Positions 55,448 to 63,957 of a stretch of DNA of 64,000 nt are shown piece by piece (within the stretch, counting starts at the first letter, position 1; the number at the start of each line of letters is the position of its first letter). Source of the stretch: Neobacillus cucumis (lineage in GTDB: Bacteria > Bacillota > Bacilli > Bacillales_B > DSM-18226); the NCBI RefSeq assembly GCF_023715505.1, contig NZ_JAMBOH010000007.1, forward strand, positions 213,807 to 277,806, read 5' to 3'. The notes under the pieces were generated by a model. That model made no database searches. It was not told where the DNA came from and saw only the letters and a list, made by a program, of their open reading frames with translations. The position numbers and the translations under genes are program-made.

Positions 55448-55780
55448 GAAAAGCGCAAGCGCCTTGATCAGCCCCGATATAGGGCGACTTGTCGACTGGC
55501 CGGCGTAAGCAGGGGAAAAGACTAGTCGCCCTTAATGCGTACAGAAAGCGATAGCTTTCAGTAGCCAAGCATAAGACGAGCCGGCCGAAAGGTTGCTTTT
55601 TAACCTTTTGGACGGATTGTCCTAAATGTGGAGGCGACTGTCCTGGGACTCTAGGCTAAGACGTACCCTGCAAGAAGGCGCTTTTTGCCTTCTTCAGGGG
55701 ATGGCTTAGACTTCGAGTCCCAAGGAGCCGCAACTGGATAAGCTGTAGACCATCGGGGGGCTAGGCGCTGGAGCTAGACA
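55448..55780. repeat. Structured intergenic repeat (about 330 bp, bcr-like)
   Basis: The ends pair: AGCGCC...AGCCCCGAT at the left with ATCGGGGGGCT...GGCGCT at the right. Inside are AAGGTT/AACCTTT and a long stepped stem at 55642-55725 (CCTGGGACTC, CTAAG, CCCTG, AGAAGGC and complements, separated by small symmetric loops). The ends (AAAAGCGCAAGCGCC, GGCGCTGGAGCTAGACA) are, from memory, recurrent in Bacillaceae intergenic repeats. No reading frame. It may be a non-autonomous mobile element or a transcribed structure. Confidence 0.7.
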
Positions 55781-55820
55781 ATTCTCAAAGTTATAAACTT
55801 TTATACTTTCTAATCTAATT

Positions 55821-55860
55821 AAAAAGGGGCACCTTTCCTAATCCGATAATGCCCCTTCTT
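55821..55860 (-). terminator. Terminator after the FAD monooxygenase gene
   Basis: AAGGGGCA and TGCCCCTT pair around a 20-base loop; on the minus strand TTTTT follows. About 20 bases after the gene's stop. Confidence 0.75.
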
Positions 55861-55880
55861 ATCCTCCATTGTGATAGCAA

Positions 55881-57071
55881 TCAAATCTTAGCAGGGATTT
55901 TTTTATACCCATATAACCAGTCAATCATTTCAAATTCCTTAGCTTCCTTATTCTCTAAAAGAGTATTACGTAGCAAAATGGAAACTGGATTTTCAGCGTG
56001 GATTATTTCTCCCCAAGTACGTGCCGATTTTTGTACCTTTGCTGAACGCGGAATTCTTTCTTCCTGATAGGCTGTGAATGCTTTTTCAAAGTTATCCCCA
56101 TAAACCTTAAGCATATCAGCTAAATAAGAAGCATCTTCTAACGCTTGGCACCCACCCTGTGCCAAGTATTGAAGCATTGGATGTGCAGCATCACCAAGCA
56201 GAGTGAAATTCCCTTTCGTCCAATTCTCAATTGGCTCACGGTCATACATTGGCCAGCGGATTTGGCGTTGTATGAACGATAAAGCATTTTCAACAAGAGG
56301 GTGACACCCTTCAAATACTCGATCCATTTCTTCAGGAGTTCCCCAGTCATCAGATCCTTCCTGATAATTAGAGCTTTTAAAAACAACAACTTGGTTATAT
56401 AATTCTCCCCTGCGTACAGGATATTGAACGACATGAAGGTTCGGACCAATCCACATAATAACATCATCCATATTGGCATTAGAACTAATTTCAGAAATCG
56501 GAATCGTGCCACGATATGCTACATAATGGGAACAAATTGGCTGATCTTCGGAAAAATACTTACGGGTTTTTGACCAGAGACCATCAGCCCCAATAACCGC
56601 TTTTCCTGTAAATTGTTCTCCCCTTTGATTTGTAACCGTTACACCGGCTGGGGTTTCTTCAACTGTTTCAATAACCTGATCATTAATAAGACTGATAAGC
56701 GGATTCTTTTCACATGCTTCAAATAACACTCGATGTAAATCTGAACGATGCAATACAATGTAAGGAAAGCCATATTTCGCCCTAAATTCTTCCCCTAAAT
56801 CTAAGGCTGATAATTCCTTAGCTGTAAAAACATCTTTTAAAACAAGTCGTTGTGGAAAAACAGCATACTTTGCGATTTCATCAGCAAGCCCAAATCGGTC
56901 AAGGACTGCCATAGCATTAGGTCCCATCTGAATCCCTGCCCCAATCTCTCCAAACTGAGGTGCTTGTTCGAACACCACCGTTTTCTGACCTGCTTCTGCT
57001 GCTGCAAGTGCTGCCCCTAATCCACCAATTCCGCCGCCAATCACAAATACTGCTTTTTCTAAATTAGTCAT
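55881..57071 (-). CDS. FAD-dependent aromatic hydroxylase (3-hydroxybenzoate 6-hydroxylase-like)
   Basis: A 396-residue group A flavin monooxygenase: FAD motif VIGGGIGGLGAALAAAEAG, the DG motif VIGADGLWSKTR and GD motif LLGDAAHPMLQYLAQGGCQALEDA. The overall pattern is that of 3-hydroxybenzoate 6-hydroxylase and salicylate hydroxylase. It would use NAD(P)H and O2 to hydroxylate an aromatic acid, perhaps giving gentisate; no ring-cleavage gene lies in the window. The ATG 8 bases after GGGAG is chosen. It forms an operon with the YciI-like gene, 51 bases upstream. Confidence 0.9.
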   Translation of the reverse strand: MTNLEKAVFVIGGGIGGLGAALAAAEAGQKTVVFEQAPQFGEIGAGIQMGPNAMAVLDRFGLADEIAKYAVFPQRLVLKDVFTAKELSALDLGEEFRAKYGFPYIVLHRSDLHRVLFEACEKNPLISLINDQVIETVEETPAGVTVTNQRGEQFTGKAVIGADGLWSKTRKYFSEDQPICSHYVAYRGTIPISEISSNANMDDVIMWIGPNLHVVQYPVRRGELYNQVVVFKSSNYQEGSDDWGTPEEMDRVFEGCHPLVENALSFIQRQIRWPMYDREPIENWTKGNFTLLGDAAHPMLQYLAQGGCQALEDASYLADMLKVYGDNFEKAFTAYQEERIPRSAKVQKSARTWGEIIHAENPVSILLRNTLLENKEAKEFEMIDWLYGYKKIPAKI

Positions 57072-57122
57072 TATTCCATCTCCCATTTTTAAATTTAAAT
57101 TCTATTCTTTTAAAAAATACCG

Positions 57123-57377
57123 TTAAACCGCATTCCATTCTTTCACTTTGTAAACGGATTCATTTTCATGATTCATTGGGTCATTTTTTACAACCATTCT
57201 TGCTTCCTCTAAAGAATTCGCTTGCAACACATATGCTCCTCCGGTTTGGTCTTCAAATCCACCCGCAGTAATTAGTGTTTGAACTTCCCTCAAATTTTGT
57301 AAAAATTCACGATGGCCTTGAATGAAATCGCCTGTAAAAGAGGGTTTTCTTTCAATCAATACCAAATATTTCTTCAT
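57123..57377 (-). CDS. YciI-like protein (dimeric alpha-beta barrel)
   Basis: An 84-residue protein: MKKYLVLIERKPSF, HREFLQNLREVQTLITAGGFEDQTGGAYVL and SLEEARMVVKNDPMNHENES. These match YciI-family proteins, related to muconolactone isomerase. Function unknown; members often sit in aromatic catabolic operons. GGGGTG precedes the ATG. First gene of the leftward pair with the hydroxylase. Confidence 0.85.
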   Translation of the reverse strand: MKKYLVLIERKPSFTGDFIQGHREFLQNLREVQTLITAGGFEDQTGGAYVLQANSLEEARMVVKNDPMNHENESVYKVKEWNAV

Positions 57378-57416
57378 TTCATCACCCCAGATAAATATTC
57401 TTCTTAAAAATTATCG

Positions 57417-57441
57417 AAATAGATAACTCTTTTCTCTATTT
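57417..57441. promoter_or_regulatory. AAATAG-N13-CTATTT operator, copy 1
   Basis: AAATAGATAAC...TTCTCTATTT is an inverted repeat in the divergent yciI-like/IclR region. The same 25-base element, with about 80% identity and the same spacing, is at 58531-58555. Probably the binding site of the IclR protein encoded next to it. Confidence 0.65.
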
Positions 57442-57586
57442 ATATAATAAAATAAATTTTATAATGTTGTCAATATTATCAAAAAAAAATGTATTCAGAA
57501 ATCTAGATATTAATTTTGATAGTGGGATATCGGTAAACCGCTATGCTAAGATAAGAATAAGAGAGGGTTTCTATAGGAGGGTCACG

Positions 57587-58357
57587 ATGGAAGGCTTAAA
57601 AAAAGGAACAACCATTCAATCATTGCAAGTAGGAATGGGGATTGTAGATTTAATTGCCAAACAAGGAAGGCCGTTAAAATTTACAGATATTCACGATTTA
57701 ACAAAGGTTACAAAAAGTAATTTGTATAAATATTTAAATACCTTTACACAATTAGGGATCCTTTATCGTTACAAAGATTCCGGAGAATATGTTCTAGGAA
57801 GCAGGTTGATTGAATACGGAATGTCTGCAGTAGATCAAGAAAATGTTATTGAACGAATTACACCATATCTACAAGAAATTAACGTGAAATGTTCGAGTAC
57901 CGTTCTTTTTTCCAGCTGGACTCATAATGGTCCTATGGTCGTTAAAGAAATTAACACAAACCGAGGGTTTAATATTGGAGCTCAGAAAGGAACACTTCTT
58001 CCCATTCATTCTTCAACAGGGAAATTGTTTAGGGCCTTTATGGATGAGCAGTTGATTCGTGAATGGAAGGAGAAAGAATTCAAGCAGCTCCCTCCAGAAA
58101 GGGTTAGTGAGCTTGAAGAAGAACGCAGATTCATTCAGGAGAGAAAAATTGCCTTTGCAAGGGAACCCCTAGTTTCATCTGTATCCTCCGTTTCTTTCCC
58201 TGTATTTAACTTCAAAGAAAAACTCCTTGGAGCAGTCACGATTGTAGGCTTTTCCGAGTTAATACCTCAAAATGAAGAAGATGAAGTAAGTCATTATTTG
58301 ATCCAAATTAGTAAAGAAATATCCATAGGGTTTGGATATCGAGCTATTGCAGATTAG
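57587..58357 (+). CDS. IclR-family transcriptional regulator of the aromatic module
   Basis: A 256-residue regulator: winged helix IVDLIAKQGRPLKFTDIHDL...TKVTKSNLYKYLNTFTQLG and an IclR effector domain (LIEYGMSAVDQENVIERITP, IHSSTGKLFRAFMDEQLIREW). TAGGAGGG lies 7 bases before the ATG; a 41-residue upstream extension is discarded. Divergent from yciI/hydroxylase and followed by the aromatic acid transporter. Confidence 0.9.
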   Translation: MEGLKKGTTIQSLQVGMGIVDLIAKQGRPLKFTDIHDLTKVTKSNLYKYLNTFTQLGILYRYKDSGEYVLGSRLIEYGMSAVDQENVIERITPYLQEINVKCSSTVLFSSWTHNGPMVVKEINTNRGFNIGAQKGTLLPIHSSTGKLFRAFMDEQLIREWKEKEFKQLPPERVSELEEERRFIQERKIAFAREPLVSSVSSVSFPVFNFKEKLLGAVTIVGFSELIPQNEEDEVSHYLIQISKEISIGFGYRAIAD

Positions 58358-58381
58358 GGCGATTATGAATAGGCAATAAAC

Positions 58382-58410
58382 AAAAAAGCGGGGAAATCCT
58401 CGCTTTTTTA
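58382..58410 (+). terminator. Terminator after the IclR gene
   Basis: AAAAAAGCG and CGCTTTTTT form the stem, with GG/CC extending it around AAAT; a T run ends it. Confidence 0.8.
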
Positions 58411-58530
58411 ATTTATAAATTAAATTAATAGAACCAAAACTCCATTCACTCCACTTACGTTAGTTTACAGAAAACTATTAATATTTAATTTTTTATATTG
58501 AAATTTAATGATACTCTGTTTATAATCTCT

Positions 58531-58555
58531 AAATAGATAACATTATTCACTATTT
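58531..58555. promoter_or_regulatory. AAATAG-N13-CTATTT operator, copy 2
   Basis: AAATAGATAAC...TTCACTATTT precedes the transporter gene by about 100 bases. The match to copy 1 includes the central TTC and the flanking TATA, so both are likely bound by one regulator. Confidence 0.65.
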
Positions 58556-58654
58556 TTATAGTATAGGTGGTGTTTAATAAGCAAAGTGACAAAAGTAAAT
58601 GCACTTTAGTAAGCGTTATCATTAATTTCTAGGTAAAAATAAGGGGGAGATTAT

Positions 58655-59989
58655 TTGGCAGCCATTAATACAGCAGAGGTTCTTGCTAAAAGTAAATTTA
58701 GCCGTTTTCATCTAGGCTTACTTCTATGGAGTTTCTTTATTATTTCATTTGATGGATATGATTTGGTGGTATACGGGACCGTAGTACCAACCCTAATTGA
58801 AAAATGGCACCTTTCTCCTGTCGAAGCAGGTGCTATTGGAACGTATGGATTATTTGGGATGATGTTCGGTGCCATACTCTTCGGAACACTAGCAGATCGT
58901 ATTGGAAGGAAAAGCGTTATTAATATTACGTTGATTCTGTTTAGTTTATTTACATTCTTATGCGGCTTTGCAAATACACCTACTGTTTTCTCAACCTTAC
59001 GCTTCTTTGCAGGATTAGGACTGGGAGGAATCATGCCGAATGTCATCGCATTGTTGACCGATTATGCACCAAAAACAATGAGAAGTACGGTCGTCTCCAT
59101 AGTGCTGTGCGGCTATTCGGTCGGAGGAATCCTTGCTCCTTTATTAGGAATTCTTTTAATGCCTAATTTCGGCTGGCAATCCATCTTTTGGTTTGCAGGT
59201 CTGCCTCTATTACTATTGCCGTTTATCCATAAGCAATTACCGGAAACGGCTAGTTACTTGATCCGAAAAGGGAAAAAGGAAAAGTTACTTTCCACTCTCG
59301 TAAGGCTAAATCCAGAATTAAGTTTTAATCAAAATGACGAATTTGTAGAAATCAAATCAAAAGAGTCTGACTTTCCAGTTATTGGTCTATTTAAAAATAA
59401 GAGGGTATTAAGTACCCTTATGTTTTGGGCTGCCTTTTTCAGCTGCTTGTTGATGGTTTACGGTTTAAATACTTGGCTTCCAAAGTTGATGATTGAAGCA
59501 GGATATGGACTAAATTCAAGTTTAGCCTTCTTAATTGCCCTTCAAGGCGGTGCCATTATAGGAACGCTGATAATCGGACGACTTTGTGATAAATACGGTT
59601 CCAAAAGGATGCTTGTCCCAATGTATGCTTCAGGTGCAGTTGCGTTGACTATCCTGGGATTTGGAGGAAATTCCTTTTTGATTTACCTCTTAGTAGCAAT
59701 CGCAGGTGCTGCGACAATTGGTGCACAAAATATTGTACAGGCCTATGTATCCCAGTACTATCCCCCATACGTCAGATCCACTGCCTTAGGGATGGCATCT
59801 GGCATCGGCAGAATTGGCGGTATGCTTGGACCACTATTAGGAGGATTCCTCTTATCGATTTCTTTACCTATACACATGAATTTCATTGCATTTGCCATTC
59901 CAGGATTAATAGCGGCATTAGCCCTTGCCTTAGTGCCAGCGAAGAATGCCTACATTCATGAAAGCGATGCACCTCAGAATCTGTTATGA
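58655..59989 (+). CDS. MFS transporter, aromatic acid:H+ symporter (AAHS) type
   Basis: A 444-residue transporter with 12 helices. FDGYDLVVYGTVVPTL in helix 1 is the AAHS-family motif (PcaK, BenK), and GTLADRIGRKSVI is the loop 2-3 motif. TTG start after AAGGGGGAGA. It should import the aromatic acid used by the hydroxylase at 55881-57071. Regulated with it if the shared operator works. Confidence 0.92.
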   Translation: MAAINTAEVLAKSKFSRFHLGLLLWSFFIISFDGYDLVVYGTVVPTLIEKWHLSPVEAGAIGTYGLFGMMFGAILFGTLADRIGRKSVINITLILFSLFTFLCGFANTPTVFSTLRFFAGLGLGGIMPNVIALLTDYAPKTMRSTVVSIVLCGYSVGGILAPLLGILLMPNFGWQSIFWFAGLPLLLLPFIHKQLPETASYLIRKGKKEKLLSTLVRLNPELSFNQNDEFVEIKSKESDFPVIGLFKNKRVLSTLMFWAAFFSCLLMVYGLNTWLPKLMIEAGYGLNSSLAFLIALQGGAIIGTLIIGRLCDKYGSKRMLVPMYASGAVALTILGFGGNSFLIYLLVAIAGAATIGAQNIVQAYVSQYYPPYVRSTALGMASGIGRIGGMLGPLLGGFLLSISLPIHMNFIAFAIPGLIAALALALVPAKNAYIHESDAPQNLL

Positions 59990-60012
59990 AAGTCACCAAT
60001 CTATAATGAATA

Positions 60013-60066
60013 AAGCACAGGGACGGTTCTAATGCTTCATTGAGCAGGAGAACCGTCCCTGTGCTT
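60013..60066. repeat. GGGACGGTTCT-type palindrome, copy 3
   Basis: An 18-bp perfect stem (AAGCACAGGGACGGTTCT and complement) with an 18-base centre containing GCTTCATTGAGC. It lies exactly between the convergent transporter and serA genes and could terminate both. Confidence 0.85.
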
Positions 60067-60082
60067 CTTTTATTTTGAATGA

Positions 60083-61282
60083 TTAGATAACACGTGATGT
60101 AACGATTCCTTCGATTTGGTTAATTTTCTCTACCAATCCAGGAATGATATCGCCGTTTACTTCATTTTCAATGTCAATCATCGTATAGGCATATCCGTTG
60201 CGGCTTCTATTCACCATATCAGCGATGTTCAGGTTATAGCTAGAAATAGCTGATGTGATCTGCCCAACCATATTTGGAATGTTTTTGTGGAAAGCTGCGA
60301 CACGACGTTTTCCTGTGTAAGGAAGCTCAGCGTTTGGAAAATTGACTGAGTTTTTAATGTTTCCTGTTTCCAAAAATTCCTTCACCTGACGAGCTGCCAT
60401 AATTGCACAGTTTTCCTCTGATTCCGCCGTTGAAGCGCCAAGATGAGGAATGGAAATCGTATTTTTCATTTTTAATACAGTTTCATTCGGGAAGTCTGTA
60501 ATATACCTGCCAACGGTCCCTTCTTCAAGTGCTACCGCCATATCCACTTCATTTACTAACTCACCACGGGAGAAGTTCAAAATATGAACACCAGGCTTCA
60601 TAATGCTAAATGTATTTTGGTTAAACATCCCTTTTGTATCATTAGTTAAAGGCACATGAACAGTAATATAATCTGACTCAGCGAACAACTGTTCAATTGT
60701 CATAGCCCGCTGTACATTACGAGACAAGTTCCATGCTGTATCAACAGAAATGAACGGGTCAAACCCGATTACATCCATATCTAAATCAAGGGCATCATTT
60801 GCTACAAGCGCACCGATCGCACCTAAACCGATAATCCCGAGCGTCTTTCCTTTAATTTCTTTCCCTACGAATTGTTTTTTACCTGCTTCGACAAGCTTTG
60901 GTACCTGATCTCCTTCGCCTTCTAAGGTCTTTGTCCAAGCCACACCTGCAAAAAGGTTTCGAGAGGAAGAAATCAAAGAGGTTAATACCATCTCTTTTAC
61001 GGCATTCGCATTCGCACCAGGTGTATTAAAAACAACAATTCCTTTGTCCGTACATTTGTCGACGGGAATATTATTGACACCAGCTCCAGCACGTGCAATT
61101 GCTTTTAAGTTATCGCTAAAATCGAGTGAATGCATATTAAAACTGCGAACAACAATAGCATCAGGATTTTCACTATCATTATCAATTGAAAAATTCCCTT
61201 TATTGAATACCTTTAACCCGCTTTCTGCGATATTATTTAATGTTTTAATTGTTTTCACGTTGTCTATAACTAGTGTGCTCAT
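60083..61282 (-). CDS. serA: D-3-phosphoglycerate dehydrogenase (short type with ACT domain)
   Basis: A 399-residue 2-hydroxyacid dehydrogenase: GAGVNNIPVDKCTDKGIVVFN, NAD motif GIIGLGAIGALVANDA, catalytic Arg in NFSRGELVNEVDM, Glu near DFPNE and His in ISIPHLGASTAESEENC. A C-terminal ACT domain (about 325-399) binds serine in this family. It starts serine synthesis. GAGAGG precedes the ATG. The 5' leader carries a ZTP riboswitch, linking it to one-carbon/purine status. Confidence 0.92.
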   Translation of the reverse strand: MSTLVIDNVKTIKTLNNIAESGLKVFNKGNFSIDNDSENPDAIVVRSFNMHSLDFSDNLKAIARAGAGVNNIPVDKCTDKGIVVFNTPGANANAVKEMVLTSLISSSRNLFAGVAWTKTLEGEGDQVPKLVEAGKKQFVGKEIKGKTLGIIGLGAIGALVANDALDLDMDVIGFDPFISVDTAWNLSRNVQRAMTIEQLFAESDYITVHVPLTNDTKGMFNQNTFSIMKPGVHILNFSRGELVNEVDMAVALEEGTVGRYITDFPNETVLKMKNTISIPHLGASTAESEENCAIMAARQVKEFLETGNIKNSVNFPNAELPYTGKRRVAAFHKNIPNMVGQITSAISSYNLNIADMVNRSRNGYAYTMIDIENEVNGDIIPGLVEKINQIEGIVTSRVI

Positions 61283-61400
61283 TTTGTATACCTCTCTTTA
61301 GATATGATAGTTTTTAATTTCCCTCAACAATCCTACATCAAGCAAAAACCACTAAAGTTTTTTTCTGCAAAATTATGGAAGATCGCCTCCTAATATATAG

Positions 61401-61437
61401 AAAGAGGTAAGGGAACCTTCTTCTTCCCTTACCTCTG
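61401..61437 (-). terminator. Riboswitch expression platform: terminator hairpin before serA
   Basis: On the minus strand AGAGGTAAGGGAA and its complement form a 13-bp stem directly after the ZTP aptamer, followed by TTTCTATATATT. The U run is weak but the position is exactly that of a transcriptional platform. Confidence 0.75.
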
Positions 61438-61506
61438 CCCAGGCGAACGGCTTCGACACTATGTGCTCCCTCACGGTTATCCGTGTTTCGCCAGTTACAC
61501 ATAGCC
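61436..61506 (-). ncRNA. ZTP (pfl) riboswitch aptamer upstream of serA
   Basis: The minus strand shows P1 CTATGTG/CACATAG enclosing ACTGGCGAAA, a CACGG/CCGTG hairpin and AGGGAGC. Then comes the 3' domain CGAAGCCGTTCG followed by the invariant CCTGGGCA. This matches the ZTP/pfl consensus (ACUGGCGAA, GGGAGC, CGCCUGGGCA). Such switches sense ZMP/ZTP and raise one-carbon gene expression when 10-formyl-folate is short. A terminator stem follows at once. Confidence 0.9.
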
Positions 61507-61522
61507 TTTTAAATTTATTTGT

Positions 61523-61551
61523 ATTTTAACAAATATTCGAATACTTTTCAA
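61523..61551 (-). promoter_or_regulatory. Sigma-A promoter of the serA riboswitch transcript
   Basis: TTGAAA (61546-61551) and TAAAAT (61523-61528) on the minus strand, spacer 17 bp. Transcription would start about 10 bases before the aptamer. Confidence 0.7.
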
Positions 61552-61757
61552 TTGAAAAATAATGTCTATTTTGTTTACCTATATGCACAATGGTTCTACT
61601 CCCATAAAGTGGATAACTTTCACTTAATAGTTATTTTTAATTATGCGTCGTTTCTTGGTATAATAAATCAGTTAATAATTTTGATGATTATTATTACTGT
61701 TTTTCAGATAACTCTTGAGGTGAAGATGAAATAGATATATTACTAAATAAAGAAAAA

Positions 61758-62711
61758 TTGGATGTTAACCAAGGATTAACGACCTATATATATACGTACG
61801 CCTTTTCTGAAGATGAGCGCTCATTGTGTGCGCTAGAAATGCGATCTTTTTTCGGTGATGTATCTCAATCAAACGTTTTGGAAACCTTCGTAAAAATTGA
61901 TCCGACGCGAAGTCCGTTTATGAAAGAACGAATTAGTGTGATATATGAAGCGCAAAGCCTTGAGGAGCTGTACAAGCAGGTAGAAACTTTACAAATGAAC
62001 GGGGTAACTTTTAAAGTTATATATGTAAAAAATAGGGATCTGCCAAAAAATAAACAAGACGGATTCGAGAAGCGACGTGAAATTGAACGAAAGATTGGGT
62101 TACACATTAAGGGTAAAGCAGATCTTCGTCAACCAGATCGATTGTTTGGCGTCATGCATGTAAACGAAAAATGGGTATTCGGTGAATATGTAAAAAGTGA
62201 ATCGGTTTGGTTTAGACACCAGCAGAAGCCAAATGGTTATTCCACCGCACTCAACACACGTGTTGCTAGAGCGGTAGTCAATATCGCCATCCCAAATCCA
62301 AACGGAATTAAGGCAATCGATCCATGCTGTGGAATTGGAACCGTCCTCGTCGAAGCCCGATCAATGGGAATTGATATGGTCGGAAGCGACCGAAATCAGC
62401 TGATTATCCCAGGAGCACGAGAAAATATGATACACTTTGGTCTTACTGGAGAAATAAACCTAGCAGATATGCGTGATATCACCAACCATTATGATGTAGC
62501 CATTATTGATTTGCCTTATAATTTGTGTTCGGTGATAACCCCTGAAGAGCAGCTGGAAATGCTTCAGAGTGCACGAAGGTTTGCAAATAAAGTAGTCGTG
62601 GTCACCGTTGAACCCGTCGATGGACTCCTAATAAAAGCAGGTTTATCGATTATTGACCGAGCTGTTGCTAAAAAAGGGTTATTTATTCGAGAAGTGATTA
62701 TATGTAATTGA
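61758..62711 (+). CDS. TRM11-like SAM-dependent RNA methyltransferase
   Basis: A 317-residue protein with a C-terminal methyltransferase fold. AIDPCCGIGTVLVEARSMG is the SAM-binding motif and VAIIDLPYNLCS the catalytic (D/N)PPY-like motif, here DLPY. The N-terminal part (YIYTYAFSEDERSLCALEMRSFF) is like bacterial TRM11-family proteins. The target RNA is unknown. The start is unsure: TTG at 61758 has only an A-rich leader, while the good GAGGTGA at about 61717 leads to an ATG in another frame; the frame is open back to 61719. Confidence 0.8.
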   Translation: MDVNQGLTTYIYTYAFSEDERSLCALEMRSFFGDVSQSNVLETFVKIDPTRSPFMKERISVIYEAQSLEELYKQVETLQMNGVTFKVIYVKNRDLPKNKQDGFEKRREIERKIGLHIKGKADLRQPDRLFGVMHVNEKWVFGEYVKSESVWFRHQQKPNGYSTALNTRVARAVVNIAIPNPNGIKAIDPCCGIGTVLVEARSMGIDMVGSDRNQLIIPGARENMIHFGLTGEINLADMRDITNHYDVAIIDLPYNLCSVITPEEQLEMLQSARRFANKVVVVTVEPVDGLLIKAGLSIIDRAVAKKGLFIREVIICN

Positions 62712-62796
62712 TTGAGCTCCAATTAAAGCCTATTCCATTACATGATAAAGCAATTTAAATGTTAAAAGGTATGTTTAATGAAAAGAGGGGAACGTA

Positions 62797-63855
62797 TTGA
62801 ATAAAGAATCCATATATGGATTAACTATAGATCAATTGACAGCATGGCTGATCGAGAACGGTCATAAAAAGTCGAGGGCACAACAAATTTGGGAATATCT
62901 TTATCAAAGGCGTGTTACATCTTTCTCTGAAATGACGGATGTTAATCAGGCGTGTGTTCAACTCCTATCAGACAACTTCGTGATCCAAACCTTACAGGAG
63001 CATATTAAGCAAGAATCAGCCGATGGAACGATTAAGTTCTTGTTCAAATTGCAGGATGGCAACTTAATTGAAACGGTTTTAATGCGCCAAAAATATGGCC
63101 TTTCGGTTTGTGTAACCACGCAAGTAGGATGTAATATAGGATGCAGTTTTTGCGCGAGCGGTTTATTAGCGAAAAGCCGGGATTTATCCAGCGGTGAAAT
63201 TGTCGAGCAGATTATGAACGTCCAACTGCATCTTGACAAAAAAGGCCAAGGAGAAAAGGTAAGTCATGTGGTCGTGATGGGGATCGGTGAACCATTTGAT
63301 AATTTTGAAAATCTATTAGACTTTATTAAGGTGATCAAGGATGATAAAGGGCTTGCAATTGCTTCTAGACGTATCACCGTATCAACCAGTGGTCTGGCGG
63401 ACAAGATTGTTGAATTCGCCGACAAACAATTGCAGGTAAACTTGGCCGTCTCCTTACATGCGCCAAATAATGAGCTTCGTACTCGTATTATGAAAATAAA
63501 CCGTGCCATTCCCATTGAAAAACTGATGAAGGCGATGGAGTATTATATAGAAAAAACAAATCGTCGAATTACGATTGAATATATTCTATTGAGGGATGTA
63601 AATGATCATAAGCAAGAAGCAGAACAACTTGCCTCACTCCTTCGTCCTCTAGGACAACAGGTCTATGTGAACTTAATTCCCTATAATCCAGTGGATGAAC
63701 ATAGTCAATATCAAAGAAGTGAACAGGAGTCGGTTCTCTCGTTTTATGATACGTTGAAAAAAGGCGGGGTTAATTGCAAAATCCGCCAAGAACATGGAAC
63801 AGACATTGATGCCGCGTGCGGACAGTTACGAAGTAAACAAATTAGAAAAGTATAA
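62797..63855 (+). CDS. RlmN-family radical SAM methyltransferase (23S rRNA A2503 C2 type)
   Basis: A 352-residue RlmN/Cfr enzyme: radical SAM cysteines in CNIGCSFC, conserved Cys in [42 protein letters not shown], and the methyl-carrying Cys in DIDAACGQL. The GEPFDN motif is RlmN-like; Cfr usually has GEALAN. It may be a second RlmN paralogue: housekeeping rlmN in Bacillus normally lies near prkC/prpC, not next to a TRM11-like gene. GAGGGG precedes the TTG start at 62797. The substrate should be rRNA (and possibly tRNA). Confidence 0.88.
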   Translation: MNKESIYGLTIDQLTAWLIENGHKKSRAQQIWEYLYQRRVTSFSEMTDVNQACVQLLSDNFVIQTLQEHIKQESADGTIKFLFKLQDGNLIETVLMRQKYGLSVCVTTQVGCNIGCSFCASGLLAKSRDLSSGEIVEQIMNVQLHLDKKGQGEKVSHVVVMGIGEPFDNFENLLDFIKVIKDDKGLAIASRRITVSTSGLADKIVEFADKQLQVNLAVSLHAPNNELRTRIMKINRAIPIEKLMKAMEYYIEKTNRRITIEYILLRDVNDHKQEAEQLASLLRPLGQQVYVNLIPYNPVDEHSQYQRSEQESVLSFYDTLKKGGVNCKIRQEHGTDIDAACGQLRSKQIRKV

Positions 63856-63875
63856 GCTCAGTAATCTTAAAAGAA

Positions 63876-63957
63876 GAGGCTGGGACATAACTAGCTTCAA
63901 ATAGTAAGAAAGGTGAATTTGAACGTCCTCAAATTCACCTTTCTCTATTTTTGGGCT
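63876..63957 (+). terminator. GGCTGGGACATAAC element with terminator hairpin
   Basis: GAGGCTGGGACATAAC is followed by a perfect 15-bp stem (GAAAGGTGAATTTGA and complement, loop of 6, 63908-63943) and a T-rich tail. From memory, GGCTGGGAC-type sequences with a hairpin recur in Gram-positive genomes. It terminates the RlmN-family gene. Confidence 0.75.

Noticed and set aside
62797..63855. Cfr resistance methyltransferase
   Set aside because: The GEPFDN motif and overall pattern are RlmN-like rather than Cfr-like; resistance function is not supported.
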